Shown: positions 23,296 through 32,397, counted from the stretch's first letter. The stretch: 56,841 nt of DNA from Alphaproteobacteria bacterium (GCA_041396705.1 JAWKYB010000025.1:1-56841), one strand, 5' to 3'. The notes: generated from the letters alone by a model not told the origin. Numbers and translations are program-made.

Positions 23296-25020
23296 TTGTC
23301 GCAAGTCGTCTACGACCGGCAGGTGAGCGGGCCGGGCCCGTCCGCCGACCGAAACCGGATCAACGGCAGCCGCCTGCGCAGCGGCTTTGGCTGGACGACG
23401 GCGGCGTTCGCGATCGCCGCGGTCGTCGCCACCCCGCTGCTGTTCATCGTCTCCAGCCTCGCCTTCCCCAAGAGCGACGTGTGGGGCCACCTGGTCGAGA
23501 CCGTGCTGGCCGACTATGTGGTCAATTCGCTGCTGCTGATGCTGTGCGTCGGCGCCGGCGTGATCGTGATCGGCGCCGGCACCGCCTGGCTGGTCACCAT
23601 GTGCACCTTCCCGGGCCGCCGCCTGCTGTCCTGGGCACTGCTGCTGCCACTGGCCGCGCCGGCCTATGTGCTGGCCTATGTCTACACCGACCTGCTCGAT
23701 TACAACGGCCCGTTGCAGTCTACCCTGCGCGCGGTGTTCGGATGGTCGACCCGGCGCGACTACTGGTTCCCCAACGTGCGCTCGCTGCCCGGGGCGGCGC
23801 TGATGCTGACGCTCGCGCTCTACCCCTATGTCTACCTGATGACCCGGGCGGCGCTGATCCAGCAATGCGTCTGCGTGCTGGAGGTCAGCCGCACGCTGGG
23901 CTGCTCGCCCTGGCAGGCCTTCGCCCGGGTCGGCGCCCCGCTAGCCCGGCCCGCGATCGCCGGCGGCACCGCGCTGGCGCTGATGGAGACGCTGAACGAC
24001 TACGGCACGGTGCAGTATTTCGGGGTGCAGACCTTCACCACCGGCATCTACCGCACCTGGTTCGGCCTGGGCGACCGCATTGCAGCGGCGCAGCTCGGCA
24101 CCGTGCTGGTGCTGTTCGTGCTGGCGTTGCTGCTGGTCGAGCGCTGGTCGCGGCGCGCCGCCAGCTACCAGCACGCCACCGCGCGCTACCGCACCCTGAT
24201 GCCGCTGGTCCCGAGACGCGGCCGGCAATGGCTGATCGCCGCTTCATGCCTGCTGCCGGTGGTGTTGGGCTTCGTGGTGCCCGCGGCCGACTTGGCGCTG
24301 CGTGCGCTGGAGCACTTCGACAAGGTGCTGGACGCCCGCTTCCTCGACGCCGCGGGCGCCAGCCTGATCCTCGCCGGAACGACGGCGGCGATCGCGGTGG
24401 TGCTGTGCCTGGTGCTGGCCTACGGACGGCGCCAGCGCCCGACGCGCGGCCTCGGCGCGGCGACCACGGTGGCGACCATGGGCTATGCCGCGCCCGGATC
24501 GGTGATCGCCGTCGGCACGCTGATCCCGCTGACCGCGCTCGACAAAGCGATCGACGGCGTCGCCCGCGCGCAGTTCGACGCGAATCTGGGACTGGTGTTC
24601 ACCGGCGGTGTCGCGGCGCTGGTGTTCGCCTATCTGGTGCGCTTTCTGGCCGTGGCCTACAGCCCGGTCGAATCGGCGCTCGGCAAGATCAGGCCCAGCT
24701 TCGACGGCGCGGCGCGCACGCTCGGCCACGGCAGCGTTTCCAGGCTGGTTCGCGTCCACGTGCCGATGATCGCCAGCGGGCTGCTGACCGCCGCCATCCT
24801 GGTCTTTGTCGACGTGATGAAGGAACTGCCGGCGACGCTGATCGTCCGCCCGTTCAACTTCGACACCCTGGCGGTGCAGACCTACCGCCTCGCCTCCGAC
24901 GAGCGCCTCGACGAAGCCGCCGGCTATGCGCTGGCCATCATCGCCGTCGGCCTGGTGCCCGTCGTGCTGCTGACCCGGCTGCTGACCCGCAGCCGGCCCG
25001 GCGGCGGCCAGCCGAACTGA
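23296..25020 (+). CDS. Iron(III) ABC transporter permease, FbpB/AfuB-like
   Basis: A fused permease of about 574 residues with two BPD_transp_1 halves and roughly twelve membrane segments. Each half has an EAA-like loop: EVSRTLGCSPWQAFARVGAP in the first and ARTLGHGSVSRLVRVHVP in the second, and the segment VDVMKELPATLIVRPFNF is typical of the Fbp/Afu/SfuB group. The start is uncertain: there is no ATG. TTG at 23296 is chosen because a TTG at 23248 lies only four bases from the operator; GTG 23323 is another option. The matching binding protein is encoded convergently downstream. No ATPase gene is adjacent. Confidence 0.85.
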   Translation: MSQVVYDRQVSGPGPSADRNRINGSRLRSGFGWTTAAFAIAAVVATPLLFIVSSLAFPKSDVWGHLVETVLADYVVNSLLLMLCVGAGVIVIGAGTAWLVTMCTFPGRRLLSWALLLPLAAPAYVLAYVYTDLLDYNGPLQSTLRAVFGWSTRRDYWFPNVRSLPGAALMLTLALYPYVYLMTRAALIQQCVCVLEVSRTLGCSPWQAFARVGAPLARPAIAGGTALALMETLNDYGTVQYFGVQTFTTGIYRTWFGLGDRIAAAQLGTVLVLFVLALLLVERWSRRAASYQHATARYRTLMPLVPRRGRQWLIAASCLLPVVLGFVVPAADLALRALEHFDKVLDARFLDAAGASLILAGTTAAIAVVLCLVLAYGRRQRPTRGLGAATTVATMGYAAPGSVIAVGTLIPLTALDKAIDGVARAQFDANLGLVFTGGVAALVFAYLVRFLAVAYSPVESALGKIRPSFDGAARTLGHGSVSRLVRVHVPMIASGLLTAAILVFVDVMKELPATLIVRPFNFDTLAVQTYRLASDERLDEAAGYALAIIAVGLVPVVLLTRLLTRSRPGGGQPN

Positions 25021-25060
25021 GCCGCCGCCGAACGCCGCACCAACGCCGACCGGGTGCCGG

Positions 25061-26116
25061 CTACTTCCAGCTGACCCGGTCGAAGATCATCACCGCCAGC
25101 GGGTTGTTCTCGCCGAGCACCGCCAGGTTGAGCGGATCCTGCTTGAAGTCGGGACCGACGCCCGCCATCGCCAGCACCTGCTCGACCTCCGGCGCCAGGC
25201 TGGCTTCGGGCGAGACCGGCAGCTCATAGTTGCCGGCGGCGAAATACTCCTGCGCGCGCGGCGAGAGCAGATACTCCAGGAACGCCACGGCGGCGTCCCG
25301 GTGCGGGGCGGTCGCCACCACGCCGGCGCCCGAGATGTTGACGTGGGTGCCGCGGCCGGTCTGGTTCGGGAAGATCGGCGTCAGCGCGGCGACGATCGCC
25401 TGGATGTCCGGATCGTCGTCGGCGACCATGCGGGTGAAGTAATAGTGGTTCGAGACGGCGATGTCGCATTCGCCGTTGGCCGCGCCCGCCAGCTGGTCGC
25501 GGTCGCCGCCCTCCGGGTCGCGGCCCATGTTGGCGACCACCCCGGCCGCCCACGCTTCGGCCTGCTCTTCGCCCATCTCGGCGATCAGGGCCGCCAGCAG
25601 CGACTGGTTGTAGATGTTGCCGGAGCTGCGTACGCAGATGGTGTAGCCGAGCTCCGGATCCGCCAGCGCCTCGTAGGTCTGGATCCGCGACGGATCGTCG
25701 ACCGTTTCGTGGTTGTAGAAGATCAGCCGCGCGCGCTTCGAAATGCCGAACCAGTAGCCTTCGGGGTGACGCAGGCTCGCCGGCACCGCCGCCTCGAGGA
25801 TCTCGGACCGGATCGGTGCGAGAACCCCGGCCTCGGTCGCGCGCCACAGCCGACCGGCGTCCACGGTGATGAACACGTCCGCCGGGCTGTTGGCGCCCTC
25901 GCGTGCGATCCGCTCGATCAGCTCGTCGGCATCGGCCTCGATCAGGTTGACCGTGATGCCGGTTTCGGCGGTGAACTCGTCGTAGAGCGCCATGTCGGTG
26001 TCGTAGTGGCGTGCGCTGTACACGTTGACGACGTTGTCCTGTGCCGCGGCGCCGGTCGCCGCACCACCCAGCGCAAGCGCCACGGCCAGTGCCATGAACG
26101 GCCTGTTGTCGGCCAT
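25061..26116 (-). CDS. Iron(III) ABC transporter substrate-binding protein, FbpA/FutA-like
   Basis: A 351-residue periplasmic protein with signal peptide (ends GAAAQ). It has the ferric-binding protein pattern: VNVYSARHYDTDMALYDEFTAETGI near the N-terminus, ADVFITVDAGRLW, RSSGNIYNQSLLA, and the paired-Tyr segment SNHYYFTRM whose tyrosines coordinate Fe(III) in this family. A strong AAGGAGG precedes the ATG at 26116. A Fur-like site is found 40-60 bases upstream. It converges on the permease gene and should deliver iron to it. Confidence 0.9.
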   Translation of the reverse strand: MADNRPFMALAVALALGGAATGAAAQDNVVNVYSARHYDTDMALYDEFTAETGITVNLIEADADELIERIAREGANSPADVFITVDAGRLWRATEAGVLAPIRSEILEAAVPASLRHPEGYWFGISKRARLIFYNHETVDDPSRIQTYEALADPELGYTICVRSSGNIYNQSLLAALIAEMGEEQAEAWAAGVVANMGRDPEGGDRDQLAGAANGECDIAVSNHYYFTRMVADDDPDIQAIVAALTPIFPNQTGRGTHVNISGAGVVATAPHRDAAVAFLEYLLSPRAQEYFAAGNYELPVSPEASLAPEVEQVLAMAGVGPDFKQDPLNLAVLGENNPLAVMIFDRVSWK

Positions 26117-26154
26117 CGATCCCCCTCCTTCGCAGCCCGTCCGGGCCGTCTTCC

Positions 26155-26176
26155 TGCAAATGCGAACCATTCGCGA
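26155..26176 (-). promoter_or_regulatory. Fur-like operator of the iron-binding protein gene
   Basis: TGCAAATGCGAACCATTCGC, read on the plus strand from 26155, shares 16 of 22 positions with the minus-strand sequence around the 2057-2071 Fur box. Its core TGCGAA-CCA-TTCGCG is itself a dyad. It is about 40 bases upstream of the start at 26116. Confidence 0.55.
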
Positions 26177-26309
26177 CGGCGCGCACTCTGCCGGCGCGGA
26201 TGGCGGGCTGTCAACAGCGCGCGCGCCGAGCGGGATCACGATAACGTTGACCGGGTCCGCCGCCGGCGCGCCCCGACGCCGCGGCGACACCATGGCGCGC
26301 GGGTCGCGC

Positions 26310-26633
26310 TCAGGCCTCGTTGCCGACCAGGTACAGGCCGACCACGCCAACGATGATGATCCCGATGAATCCGAGCTTCAGCAGGGTCGCCGCCTCGTCG
26401 AAGAACACGATGCCGATCACCGCCGTCGCGGCGGTGCCGACGCCGGACCAGATGGCATAGGTCAGGCCCAGTTCCAGCCGCTTCAGCGTGAACACCAGCA
26501 GGGTGAAGGCAGCGGCATAGAGCACGAACACCAGCACGCTCGGCGTCAGCCGGGTGAAGCCGTCGGACAGCTTCATGCAGGTGGTTCCCGCCACCTCCAG
26601 CGTGATCGCCATGACCAGAAACAGCCAGCTCAT
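26310..26633 (-). CDS. Small multidrug resistance (SMR/EmrE-SugE) exporter
   Basis: A 107-residue protein with four hydrophobic helices. The key membrane Glu is present (Glu13 in ITLEVAGTT), followed by KLSDGFTRL and the RLELGLTYAIWSGVGTA signature of EmrE/QacE-type SMR pumps. Two copies form a proton-coupled antiporter for cationic drugs or guanidinium-type compounds. GGAGGAGG precedes the ATG. It is divergent from the GT9 gene. Confidence 0.92.
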   Translation of the reverse strand: MSWLFLVMAITLEVAGTTCMKLSDGFTRLTPSVLVFVLYAAAFTLLVFTLKRLELGLTYAIWSGVGTAATAVIGIVFFDEAATLLKLGFIGIIIVGVVGLYLVGNEA

Positions 26634-26737
26634 CGCAGCCCTCCTCCATGCCCGCCCGCGCTATGCACCACGGAACGGCCACATTGGCAATTCGCCCGAT
26701 TGACCGGGCCGTGCCGGCCGTCGCATATCGGGCCCGC

Positions 26738-27745
26738 ATGTCGCGAATCCTGTTTCTCGGCCCCACCCATCTCGGCGATGCAGCGGTGGCCTCCGGCCTG
26801 ATCGATCACCTGTCGCGCACCGACCCCGGCGCGCGCATCACGCTGGTCTGCGGCCGCCTGGCGGCGCCGATCCTGGCCAATACGCCGGGCGTCGAGCGCG
26901 TCATCGTGTTCACCAAGCGCCGCTTCCACCGGCACTGGCTGGACATCTGGCGCCAGTGCGTCGGCACGCGGTGGGACTGGGTCATCGACCTGCGCGCGTC
27001 GGGCATCGGGTACATGCTGCTGGCCCGCCGCCGCTCGGTCTATGCACCGAAGGCGGAGCGGCACGGCCATCGCACCGCGCGCTGGGCCCACGTCATGGGT
27101 CTGGCCGAGTTGCCGCGCCCGCGGCTGCACGCCACCGCCGAGCAACAGGCCACAGCCGACGCGCTGGTGCCGGACGGCGGACCGGTGATCGCGCTGGCGC
27201 CGCGTGCTGCCTGGATCGGCAAGATCTGGCCGATCGAGCGATTCGCCGCCCTGGCCGAGCGCCTGACCGCGGCATCGGGACCGTTTCCCGACGCACGGAT
27301 CGCCGTGTTCGGCGGCCCGGGCGAGCGCGACGCGGTCCTGCCGCTGCTGGAATCGATCCCGGAGTCCCGGCGCATCGACCTGGTCGGCCGCATCGACCTG
27401 ATGACCGCCTATGCCGCGCTGACGCGCTGCGCCCTGTTCGTCGGCAACGATTCCGGCCTGCTCTATCTGTCGGTCGCCGCCGACATTCCGGCCGTCGCGC
27501 TGGTCGGACCCAGCCTGACCCTGTTCGGGCCGGAGCAGCCGCCGCTGGTGGCACCGTGGGCCCGCAAGGTCGCGGTCGCCCGCACGCCGACCACCTATGA
27601 CGAGTTCGTCTCAGCAGAAGGCTACGATCACCGCCGCACCGGATCGCTGATGGGCACGCTCGAGGTCGACGCGGTCGAAGCGGTGACCCTGGCGCTGCTC
27701 GCGCGGCTGGCGCAACCGGATCGGCCGGTGCACGCGGGCCGCTAG
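26738..27745 (+). CDS. Glycosyltransferase family 9 (heptosyltransferase-like)
   Basis: A 335-residue GT-B enzyme. N-terminal RILFLGPTHLGDAAVASGLIDHL corresponds to the R-x-GDxxLTTP loop of heptosyltransferases (here GPTHLGD). The C-terminal domain has a nucleotide-sugar-binding stretch LFVGNDSGLLYLSVAADIPAVALVGPS. GT9 enzymes add heptose or related sugars to lipopolysaccharide core at the inner membrane's cytoplasmic face. ATG at 26738 gives a normal family N-terminus. Other LPS genes are not adjacent. Confidence 0.87.
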   Translation: MSRILFLGPTHLGDAAVASGLIDHLSRTDPGARITLVCGRLAAPILANTPGVERVIVFTKRRFHRHWLDIWRQCVGTRWDWVIDLRASGIGYMLLARRRSVYAPKAERHGHRTARWAHVMGLAELPRPRLHATAEQQATADALVPDGGPVIALAPRAAWIGKIWPIERFAALAERLTAASGPFPDARIAVFGGPGERDAVLPLLESIPESRRIDLVGRIDLMTAYAALTRCALFVGNDSGLLYLSVAADIPAVALVGPSLTLFGPEQPPLVAPWARKVAVARTPTTYDEFVSAEGYDHRRTGSLMGTLEVDAVEAVTLALLARLAQPDRPVHAGR

Positions 27746-27902
27746 ACGGCGGGCCCGGTGCCGGGCGGCCGGCCGGTCCGCGGGCGTTGCGATAATGACA
27801 TCTTAGTAATTCTCCCCGACTTCGTCACAGTGGCGACGCGCGGCAGCCACCTTGTCTGCATAGCGTCCGCCGCTGCGACAGACCTGGTCCGAGGAGAGCT
27901 TC

Positions 27903-28460
27903 ATGCGCGCCATCGTTGCGACTTCCCTTTTCGCCGTTGCCCTGGCATCGACCGCCGCCCGGGCGCAGGTCGACGAGATCAGCCTTGGCTGGTACGCGGA
28001 CAACTGGGAGGCCACCACCTTCCCGATGGACGGCCAGTGGGAATGCTCGGTCGACAGCCTGGCCGACAACTATCCGGATTTCGCGGGCGCGTGGGTGTTC
28101 GTGTTTCCGACCTATCTGCAGTTCTCGCCCAACGAGGGCCTGCCGATGAACGGCGGCGGACGCGTCAGCATCGACGGCGGCCCCAGCTTCGACATGGCGC
28201 TCTACAACGGCCAGGCTGGCTTCGTGTCCGACGCCGACGACCTGCCGCTGCTGCAGTCGATCGCCCACGGCAGCGAGATGACCATCGAGGTGTGGAACGG
28301 CGTGCAGTCCGGTGCGACCACTCGCGAATACGTCTATTCGCTCGACGGGTTCCGCGAGGCCTATCTGCGCATCGCCGCCGAATGCAACTTCGACCCGTCG
28401 CCGGTGCTGGACCAGAGCGTCGCGCTGGCACCGTCGCAGGCGCTTCCCGGCAAGAACTGA
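27903..28460 (+). CDS. Secreted protein, function unknown
   Basis: A 185-residue protein with a signal peptide (MRAIVATSLFAVALASTAARA). The mature part begins VDEISLGWYADNWEATTFPMDGQWECSVDS and has a late YSLDGFREAYLRIAAECNF, with two Cys that may pair. The WEATT-x-P beginning is common among envelope proteins that lack known function. AGGAG before the ATG at 27903 fixes the start, and the 100 bases upstream are AT-rich. Confidence 0.6.
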   Translation: MRAIVATSLFAVALASTAARAQVDEISLGWYADNWEATTFPMDGQWECSVDSLADNYPDFAGAWVFVFPTYLQFSPNEGLPMNGGGRVSIDGGPSFDMALYNGQAGFVSDADDLPLLQSIAHGSEMTIEVWNGVQSGATTREYVYSLDGFREAYLRIAAECNFDPSPVLDQSVALAPSQALPGKN

Positions 28461-28481
28461 CCGTTCGGGGACAAACCAGGC

Positions 28482-29489
28482 TCAGCGCCCGCTGGCGCCG
28501 AGCCTGAGATCGACGACCAGCGGCAGGTGATCGGACCCGGTCGCCGGCCCGGTTGCGACCGCCTCGGTCGCGAATTCCGGCGACACCAGCACGTTGTCGA
28601 TCGGGATGCCGAACGGGCCGAGCATCGCCGGCCAGGTGGCGAAATGCCCGAAGCCGGCGGCCGCGTTGCGCATGCCGGTGGCATCGAGCAGGCCGGCGAA
28701 CACCGGCGAGAACGGGGTCGAGTTGAAATCGCCGACAACGATCACCGGATAGGGCGACTGGCGCACGGCCTCGGCCAGATTGGCCATGTAGGCGGCGCGG
28801 GCGTCGCTGTAGACGTGGCCGATGCCGTAGCTCGGGTGGACGGCGATCACCGTCACCGGCCGCCCGTCGACGTCGACGGTCAGCACGGGAAACTGCACGC
28901 GCAGTCCGCCGCCGTCCCACATCTGGTGGGCGGTGATCGGGAAGCGGCTGATCAGCGTCACCGAGCGGCCGAGATCCCAGGCCAGCGGGGCCTGATAGGG
29001 ATAGGCCTCGAGCAGGCTGGCCGGAGCCTCGGGCCACCACACGGTGGTCTCCTGCAATGCCAGGATGTCAGGCTGCAGGGCGTCGATGACCGCCAGCACC
29101 CGGCCCGGCGTCGTGTTGCTCTCGCTGACGTTGACCGTGGCGACGCGGAACGGCCGTCCGGTGGCGCCGACGGCGGAGCCGCTTCCGATCGGCAGCAGCA
29201 GCGGCGCAAGCCAGACGGCATGGACGGCACCGCACAGCAGCACCAGCGCGCCGCCGAGATACTGCCGCCACAGGATGCACAGCGCCAGCAGCACCAGGGC
29301 GGCGACGAAATAGTGCATCCGGAAGTGAGTCGCGAGGTCGAACGGCCACCACAGCGTGGCCAGCAGCGCGCAGACGGTCGCGCCGGCCAGCAGCAGGATC
29401 GCGCAGCCCAGCACCCGCCGCGCGGTCTGGCCCAGCGCCGCACGCTCGCCCGCGACACCGCTCATGACGTCGAAGACCCTTATGGTCAT
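28482..29489 (-). CDS. Membrane-anchored endonuclease/exonuclease/phosphatase (EEP) family protein
   Basis: A 335-residue protein. Three hydrophobic segments (about 25-47, 58-75, 79-100) precede a catalytic EEP domain facing the periplasm or outside. Motifs: VATVNV (Asn), ALQET (Glu metal ligand), AVHPSYG (His), VGDFNSTPFS (Asp/Asn), IDNVLVS and GSDHLPLVVD (Asp-His). This is the DNase I / sphingomyelinase fold, with membrane-anchored versions such as VcpR-type YafD proteins. It may cleave phosphodiesters of nucleic acid or lipid. Start 29489 is the longest reasonable; 29465 is an alternative. Confidence 0.85.
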   Translation of the reverse strand: MTIRVFDVMSGVAGERAALGQTARRVLGCAILLLAGATVCALLATLWWPFDLATHFRMHYFVAALVLLALCILWRQYLGGALVLLCGAVHAVWLAPLLLPIGSGSAVGATGRPFRVATVNVSESNTTPGRVLAVIDALQPDILALQETTVWWPEAPASLLEAYPYQAPLAWDLGRSVTLISRFPITAHQMWDGGGLRVQFPVLTVDVDGRPVTVIAVHPSYGIGHVYSDARAAYMANLAEAVRQSPYPVIVVGDFNSTPFSPVFAGLLDATGMRNAAAGFGHFATWPAMLGPFGIPIDNVLVSPEFATEAVATGPATGSDHLPLVVDLRLGASGR

Positions 29490-29614
29490 GCCGAGGCGCC
29501 CTGCCCCGGCGCCCGCTTAACGCCGCCCGGTGCGGCAGGCGCACGGCCGCGCACGGCCACGCGCCTGCAGGTCCGCGAAATCCTGCCGTGCCGGCCAACC
29601 GGCGTCGAACGCAT

Positions 29615-30643
29615 CTAGGCGGAGTCCCGTCGCACCAGAGGACAGGCGACCTTGACGGTTTCCGGCGGAAGCGGCCGGTCGCCGCGATGCGCCAGCAGCA
29701 TCTCCGCGGCCCGGCGGCCGATCTGGGCATGCGGCAGCGCCAGAGTGGTCAAGGGCGGCTGCAGGCCGGCGGCGAACTCCTGGTCGTCGTAACCGACCAC
29801 GGCGATATCGTCGGGGATGCGCAGGCCACGACGCTGGATCTCCTGATAGGCGCCCATCGCCACCCAGTCGCTGATGCAGAACACCGCCGTCGGCGGGTCG
29901 TCGCGGTCCAGCAGCTCAGCAATGCCGTGCCGGCCGCCATCGGGGAACCAGTTGGTCGTCACCTCCAGCGCCCGATTGTCGCCGAGGCCGGCCCGCTCCA
30001 GCCCGTCGCGGAAACCGTCGCGCCGGCGCACGCCGGCCTCCGCTTCCGGTTCGCCGTAGACCAGCCCGATCCGCCGGTGGCCGGCGGCGACCAGATGCGC
30101 GGCCACGCTGCGGCCGCCCTCGTATTCGTCCGCGATCACGCAGGGAAACCGGCCGTCGGGGTCGAAGCAGTTGATCAACACCGTCGGCAGCTCCAGCAGC
30201 ATCGCCGGCGGCCGCCAGGCGCGCAGGGAAAAGGCGCCGACCAGCATGCCGTCGACCTGGCGCCGCATCAGCTGGTCGATGGCGGCCTCCTCGATCGCCT
30301 CGTCGGCGTCGGTGTCGACGATCAGCAGCAGGCGGCCCTTCGACCACGCCACCGACTGGGCACCGAGCACGCTCTGTCCGCCATAGGCGCCGGATGCGAT
30401 GCGGTCGGAGATGAATCCGATCAGGTTCGACTTGCGGGTGCTGAGCACACGCGCGGCATGGTTGGGCCGATAATCCAGCTCCTCGACCGCATCCCAGACG
30501 CGACGGCGCGTCGCCTCGGAAATGGCGGCACCGGGCTTGTCGTTGATCACGAAGGAAACGGTCGTCTGCGACACACCGGCCAGGTCGGCGACCGCACGAA
30601 TGGTCGGCCGCCGGCGCGATGGCGCCTGCGGGATGCTCTTCAT
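29615..30643 (-). CDS. LacI-family transcriptional regulator
   Basis: A 342-residue repressor. The HTH and hinge region occupies residues 14-65 (TIRAVADLAGVSQTTVSFVIN then YRPNHAARVLSTRKS). The periplasmic-binding-like effector domain follows (NLIGFISDRI, AGHRRIGLVYGEPEA, AVFCISDWVAMGAYQEIQRRGLRIPDDIAVVGYDD). Effectors are usually sugars. No sugar operon is adjacent; the palindrome upstream suggests self-repression. The effector is unknown. Confidence 0.93.
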   Translation of the reverse strand: MKSIPQAPSRRRPTIRAVADLAGVSQTTVSFVINDKPGAAISEATRRRVWDAVEELDYRPNHAARVLSTRKSNLIGFISDRIASGAYGGQSVLGAQSVAWSKGRLLLIVDTDADEAIEEAAIDQLMRRQVDGMLVGAFSLRAWRPPAMLLELPTVLINCFDPDGRFPCVIADEYEGGRSVAAHLVAAGHRRIGLVYGEPEAEAGVRRRDGFRDGLERAGLGDNRALEVTTNWFPDGGRHGIAELLDRDDPPTAVFCISDWVAMGAYQEIQRRGLRIPDDIAVVGYDDQEFAAGLQPPLTTLALPHAQIGRRAAEMLLAHRGDRPLPPETVKVACPLVRRDSA

Positions 30644-30695
30644 CGTTCAGTTCCCCCACAAACCGCGATCCGGCTCCCACCGAGTCGACGGTTTA

Positions 30696-30709
30696 CTAAA
30701 CGTGTTTAG
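30696..30709. promoter_or_regulatory. LacI-type operator palindrome
   Basis: CTAAACGTGTTTAG has perfect six-base arms and a central CG-containing core typical of LacI-family operators. It sits 53 bases upstream of the lacI-family start, within its likely promoter. Confidence 0.65.
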
Positions 30710-30875
30710 CACAGTGATACGAGAATGTGAACAGTCATCAATCTTGACAGGGCCGGCGAACTCGGTCTGCGCCGATTCCCGCCCGACGGCGGGCAACGGC
30801 GTTCGCCGGTCGCGCAGCGCCCTGCCGGTTGCGGCTCGCCCGGTGGGGATGGCGGAATCCGCAGGCGCCAGCGCA

Positions 30876-30906
30876 CCCGCCCGCCCCGCGGCGGGGCGCG
30901 GGCGGG
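30876..30906 (-). terminator. GC-rich hairpin downstream of the MarR gene
   Basis: CCCGCCCGCCCCG at 30876-30888 pairs with the right half ending at 30906 with a two-base bulge. It begins about 40 bases past the MarR stop. No T-run on either side. Confidence 0.4.
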
Positions 30907-30944
30907 CGCGGCTGGCGGAGTAGCGCAGGAGTCCGGTCGTGCCG

Positions 30945-31418
30945 TCAGGCGGCGATGCGGGGCGCCCGCATCGCGAAGTCGGCCATGTTGGTCCAGAAGC
31001 GCTCCAGCCGGCGCAGGCTGACATTGACCTCGGTCAGCGCCTCGGCGGAGATGTTGTGGTCCTTCAGTGCGGCGACATGGCCCTCGAACACCTCGGTCAT
31101 GGCGGCGCGCAGGGCCAGGCCCTTCTCGGCCAGGCGCACGCGGACCGACCGGCGATCGTGGGTCGAGCGCTCCTGCAGCAGATAGCCGTTCTCGACCATC
31201 TTCTTGACGTTGTAGGAGACGTTGGAGCCGAGGTAGTAGCCGCGCAGGGTCAGCTCGCCGACGGTCAGGTCGTCGTCGCCGACATTGTACAGAATCAGTG
31301 CCTGCACGTTGTTGATGTCCTCGATGCCGCGGCGGTCGAGCTCGACCTTGACCACGTCGAGGAAGTGACGGTGCAGGCGTTCGATCAGCAGCACCGTCTC
31401 GAAATAGGTGGCAGTCAT
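30945..31418 (-). CDS. MarR-family winged-helix regulator (LdtR-like)
   Basis: A 157-residue regulator. The wHTH region spans LTVGELTLRGYYLGSNVSYNVKKMVENGYL with the wing ERSTHDRRSVRVRLAEKG. The N-terminal FETVLLIERLHRHFLDVVKVELDRRGI and the GYYLGSNVSYN recognition segment resemble the alphaproteobacterial LdtR group, which controls L,D-transpeptidase and cell-envelope genes in Rhizobiales (recalled from the literature). Target genes here are unknown. AGGAG seven bases before ATG 31418 fixes the start. Confidence 0.85.
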   Translation of the reverse strand: MTATYFETVLLIERLHRHFLDVVKVELDRRGIEDINNVQALILYNVGDDDLTVGELTLRGYYLGSNVSYNVKKMVENGYLLQERSTHDRRSVRVRLAEKGLALRAAMTEVFEGHVAALKDHNISAEALTEVNVSLRRLERFWTNMADFAMRAPRIAA

Positions 31419-31500
31419 TGCATACTCCTGGCTGACTCCTAGCGTCGGCCAAGCATCGGTGAAAATGGCGAAAAATCCGTTAAGCTTTGACCCCCATTTT

Positions 31501-32397
31501 TCATGTATTGCGATCCAACCAGCGGATAATTCCGGAGAAATCCGCGGCACCGCCGTCGGCCGTGCAATACGCCTCGTAGAGAGCCGCCGCGTGCGCGCCG
31601 AGCGGCGTCGCCAAGCCGGCTTCCGCCGCCGCGCCCTGCGACAGCCGCAGGTCCTTCAGCATCATCGCGGCGGCGAAACCTGGCCGGTAGTCGCGATTGG
31701 CCGGCGAACCGGGCACCGGGCCGGGCACCGGGCAATAGCTGGTCAGCGACCAGCACTGGCCCGACGCCTTGCTGGCAATGTCGAACAGCGCCTGGTCCTC
31801 CAGGCCGAGCCGCCGCGCCAGCAGGAAGGCTTCGCAGACCGAGACCATCTGGATGCCGAGCATCAGGTTGTTGCAGATCTTCGCCGCCTGGCCGTTGCCG
31901 GCCGGGCCCGCGTGCACGACGGTCATGCCCATCGCGTGCAGCAGCGGCTCGGCGCGCTGCAGCGCCGCCGTCTCGCCGCCGACCATGAAGGTCAGGGTGC
32001 CGGCCGCGGCCGCGGCGACGCCGCCGGAGACCGGCGCGTCGACCATGGCGAATCCGGCCGCGGCGGCGGCGGCGTGAACCTGCCGGGATGTGGCGACGTC
32101 GATGGTCGAGCTGTCGATCAGCAGTGCAGCCGGCGACGCCGATGCCAGCACCCCGCCTTCGCCGCAATAGGCCTGGCTGACCGCATCGCCGGCCGGCAGC
32201 ATGGTCACGACCGCGTCGGCCTTCGCGACCGCCTCAGCCGCCGTCGCCGCCACCTCCAGGCCCGCCGCGACGGCGGCGGCCTGAGCCGCTTCGCCCACGT
32301 CGTAGCCGACGACGCTGTTCTCCGCCGCCACCAGGTTGCGCGCCATCGGCAAGCCCATGTTGCCGAGACCGAGGAAGGCGATCCTGCTTCCGCCCAT
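31501..32397 (-). CDS. mmsB: 3-hydroxyisobutyrate dehydrogenase
   Basis: A 298-residue NAD-dependent beta-hydroxyacid dehydrogenase. N-terminal IAFLGLGNMGLPMARNL binds NAD; VDAPVSGGVAAA is the substrate motif; GNGQAAKICNNLMLG has the catalytic Lys. It oxidises 3-hydroxyisobutyrate to methylmalonate semialdehyde in valine breakdown. Its ATG overlaps the TGA of the upstream 3-hydroxyisobutyryl-CoA hydrolase gene (ATGA), which supplies its substrate, so the operon encodes consecutive steps. Confidence 0.93.
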   Translation of the reverse strand: MGGSRIAFLGLGNMGLPMARNLVAAENSVVGYDVGEAAQAAAVAAGLEVAATAAEAVAKADAVVTMLPAGDAVSQAYCGEGGVLASASPAALLIDSSTIDVATSRQVHAAAAAAGFAMVDAPVSGGVAAAAAGTLTFMVGGETAALQRAEPLLHAMGMTVVHAGPAGNGQAAKICNNLMLGIQMVSVCEAFLLARRLGLEDQALFDIASKASGQCWSLTSYCPVPGPVPGSPANRDYRPGFAAAMMLKDLRLSQGAAAEAGLATPLGAHAAALYEAYCTADGGAADFSGIIRWLDRNT

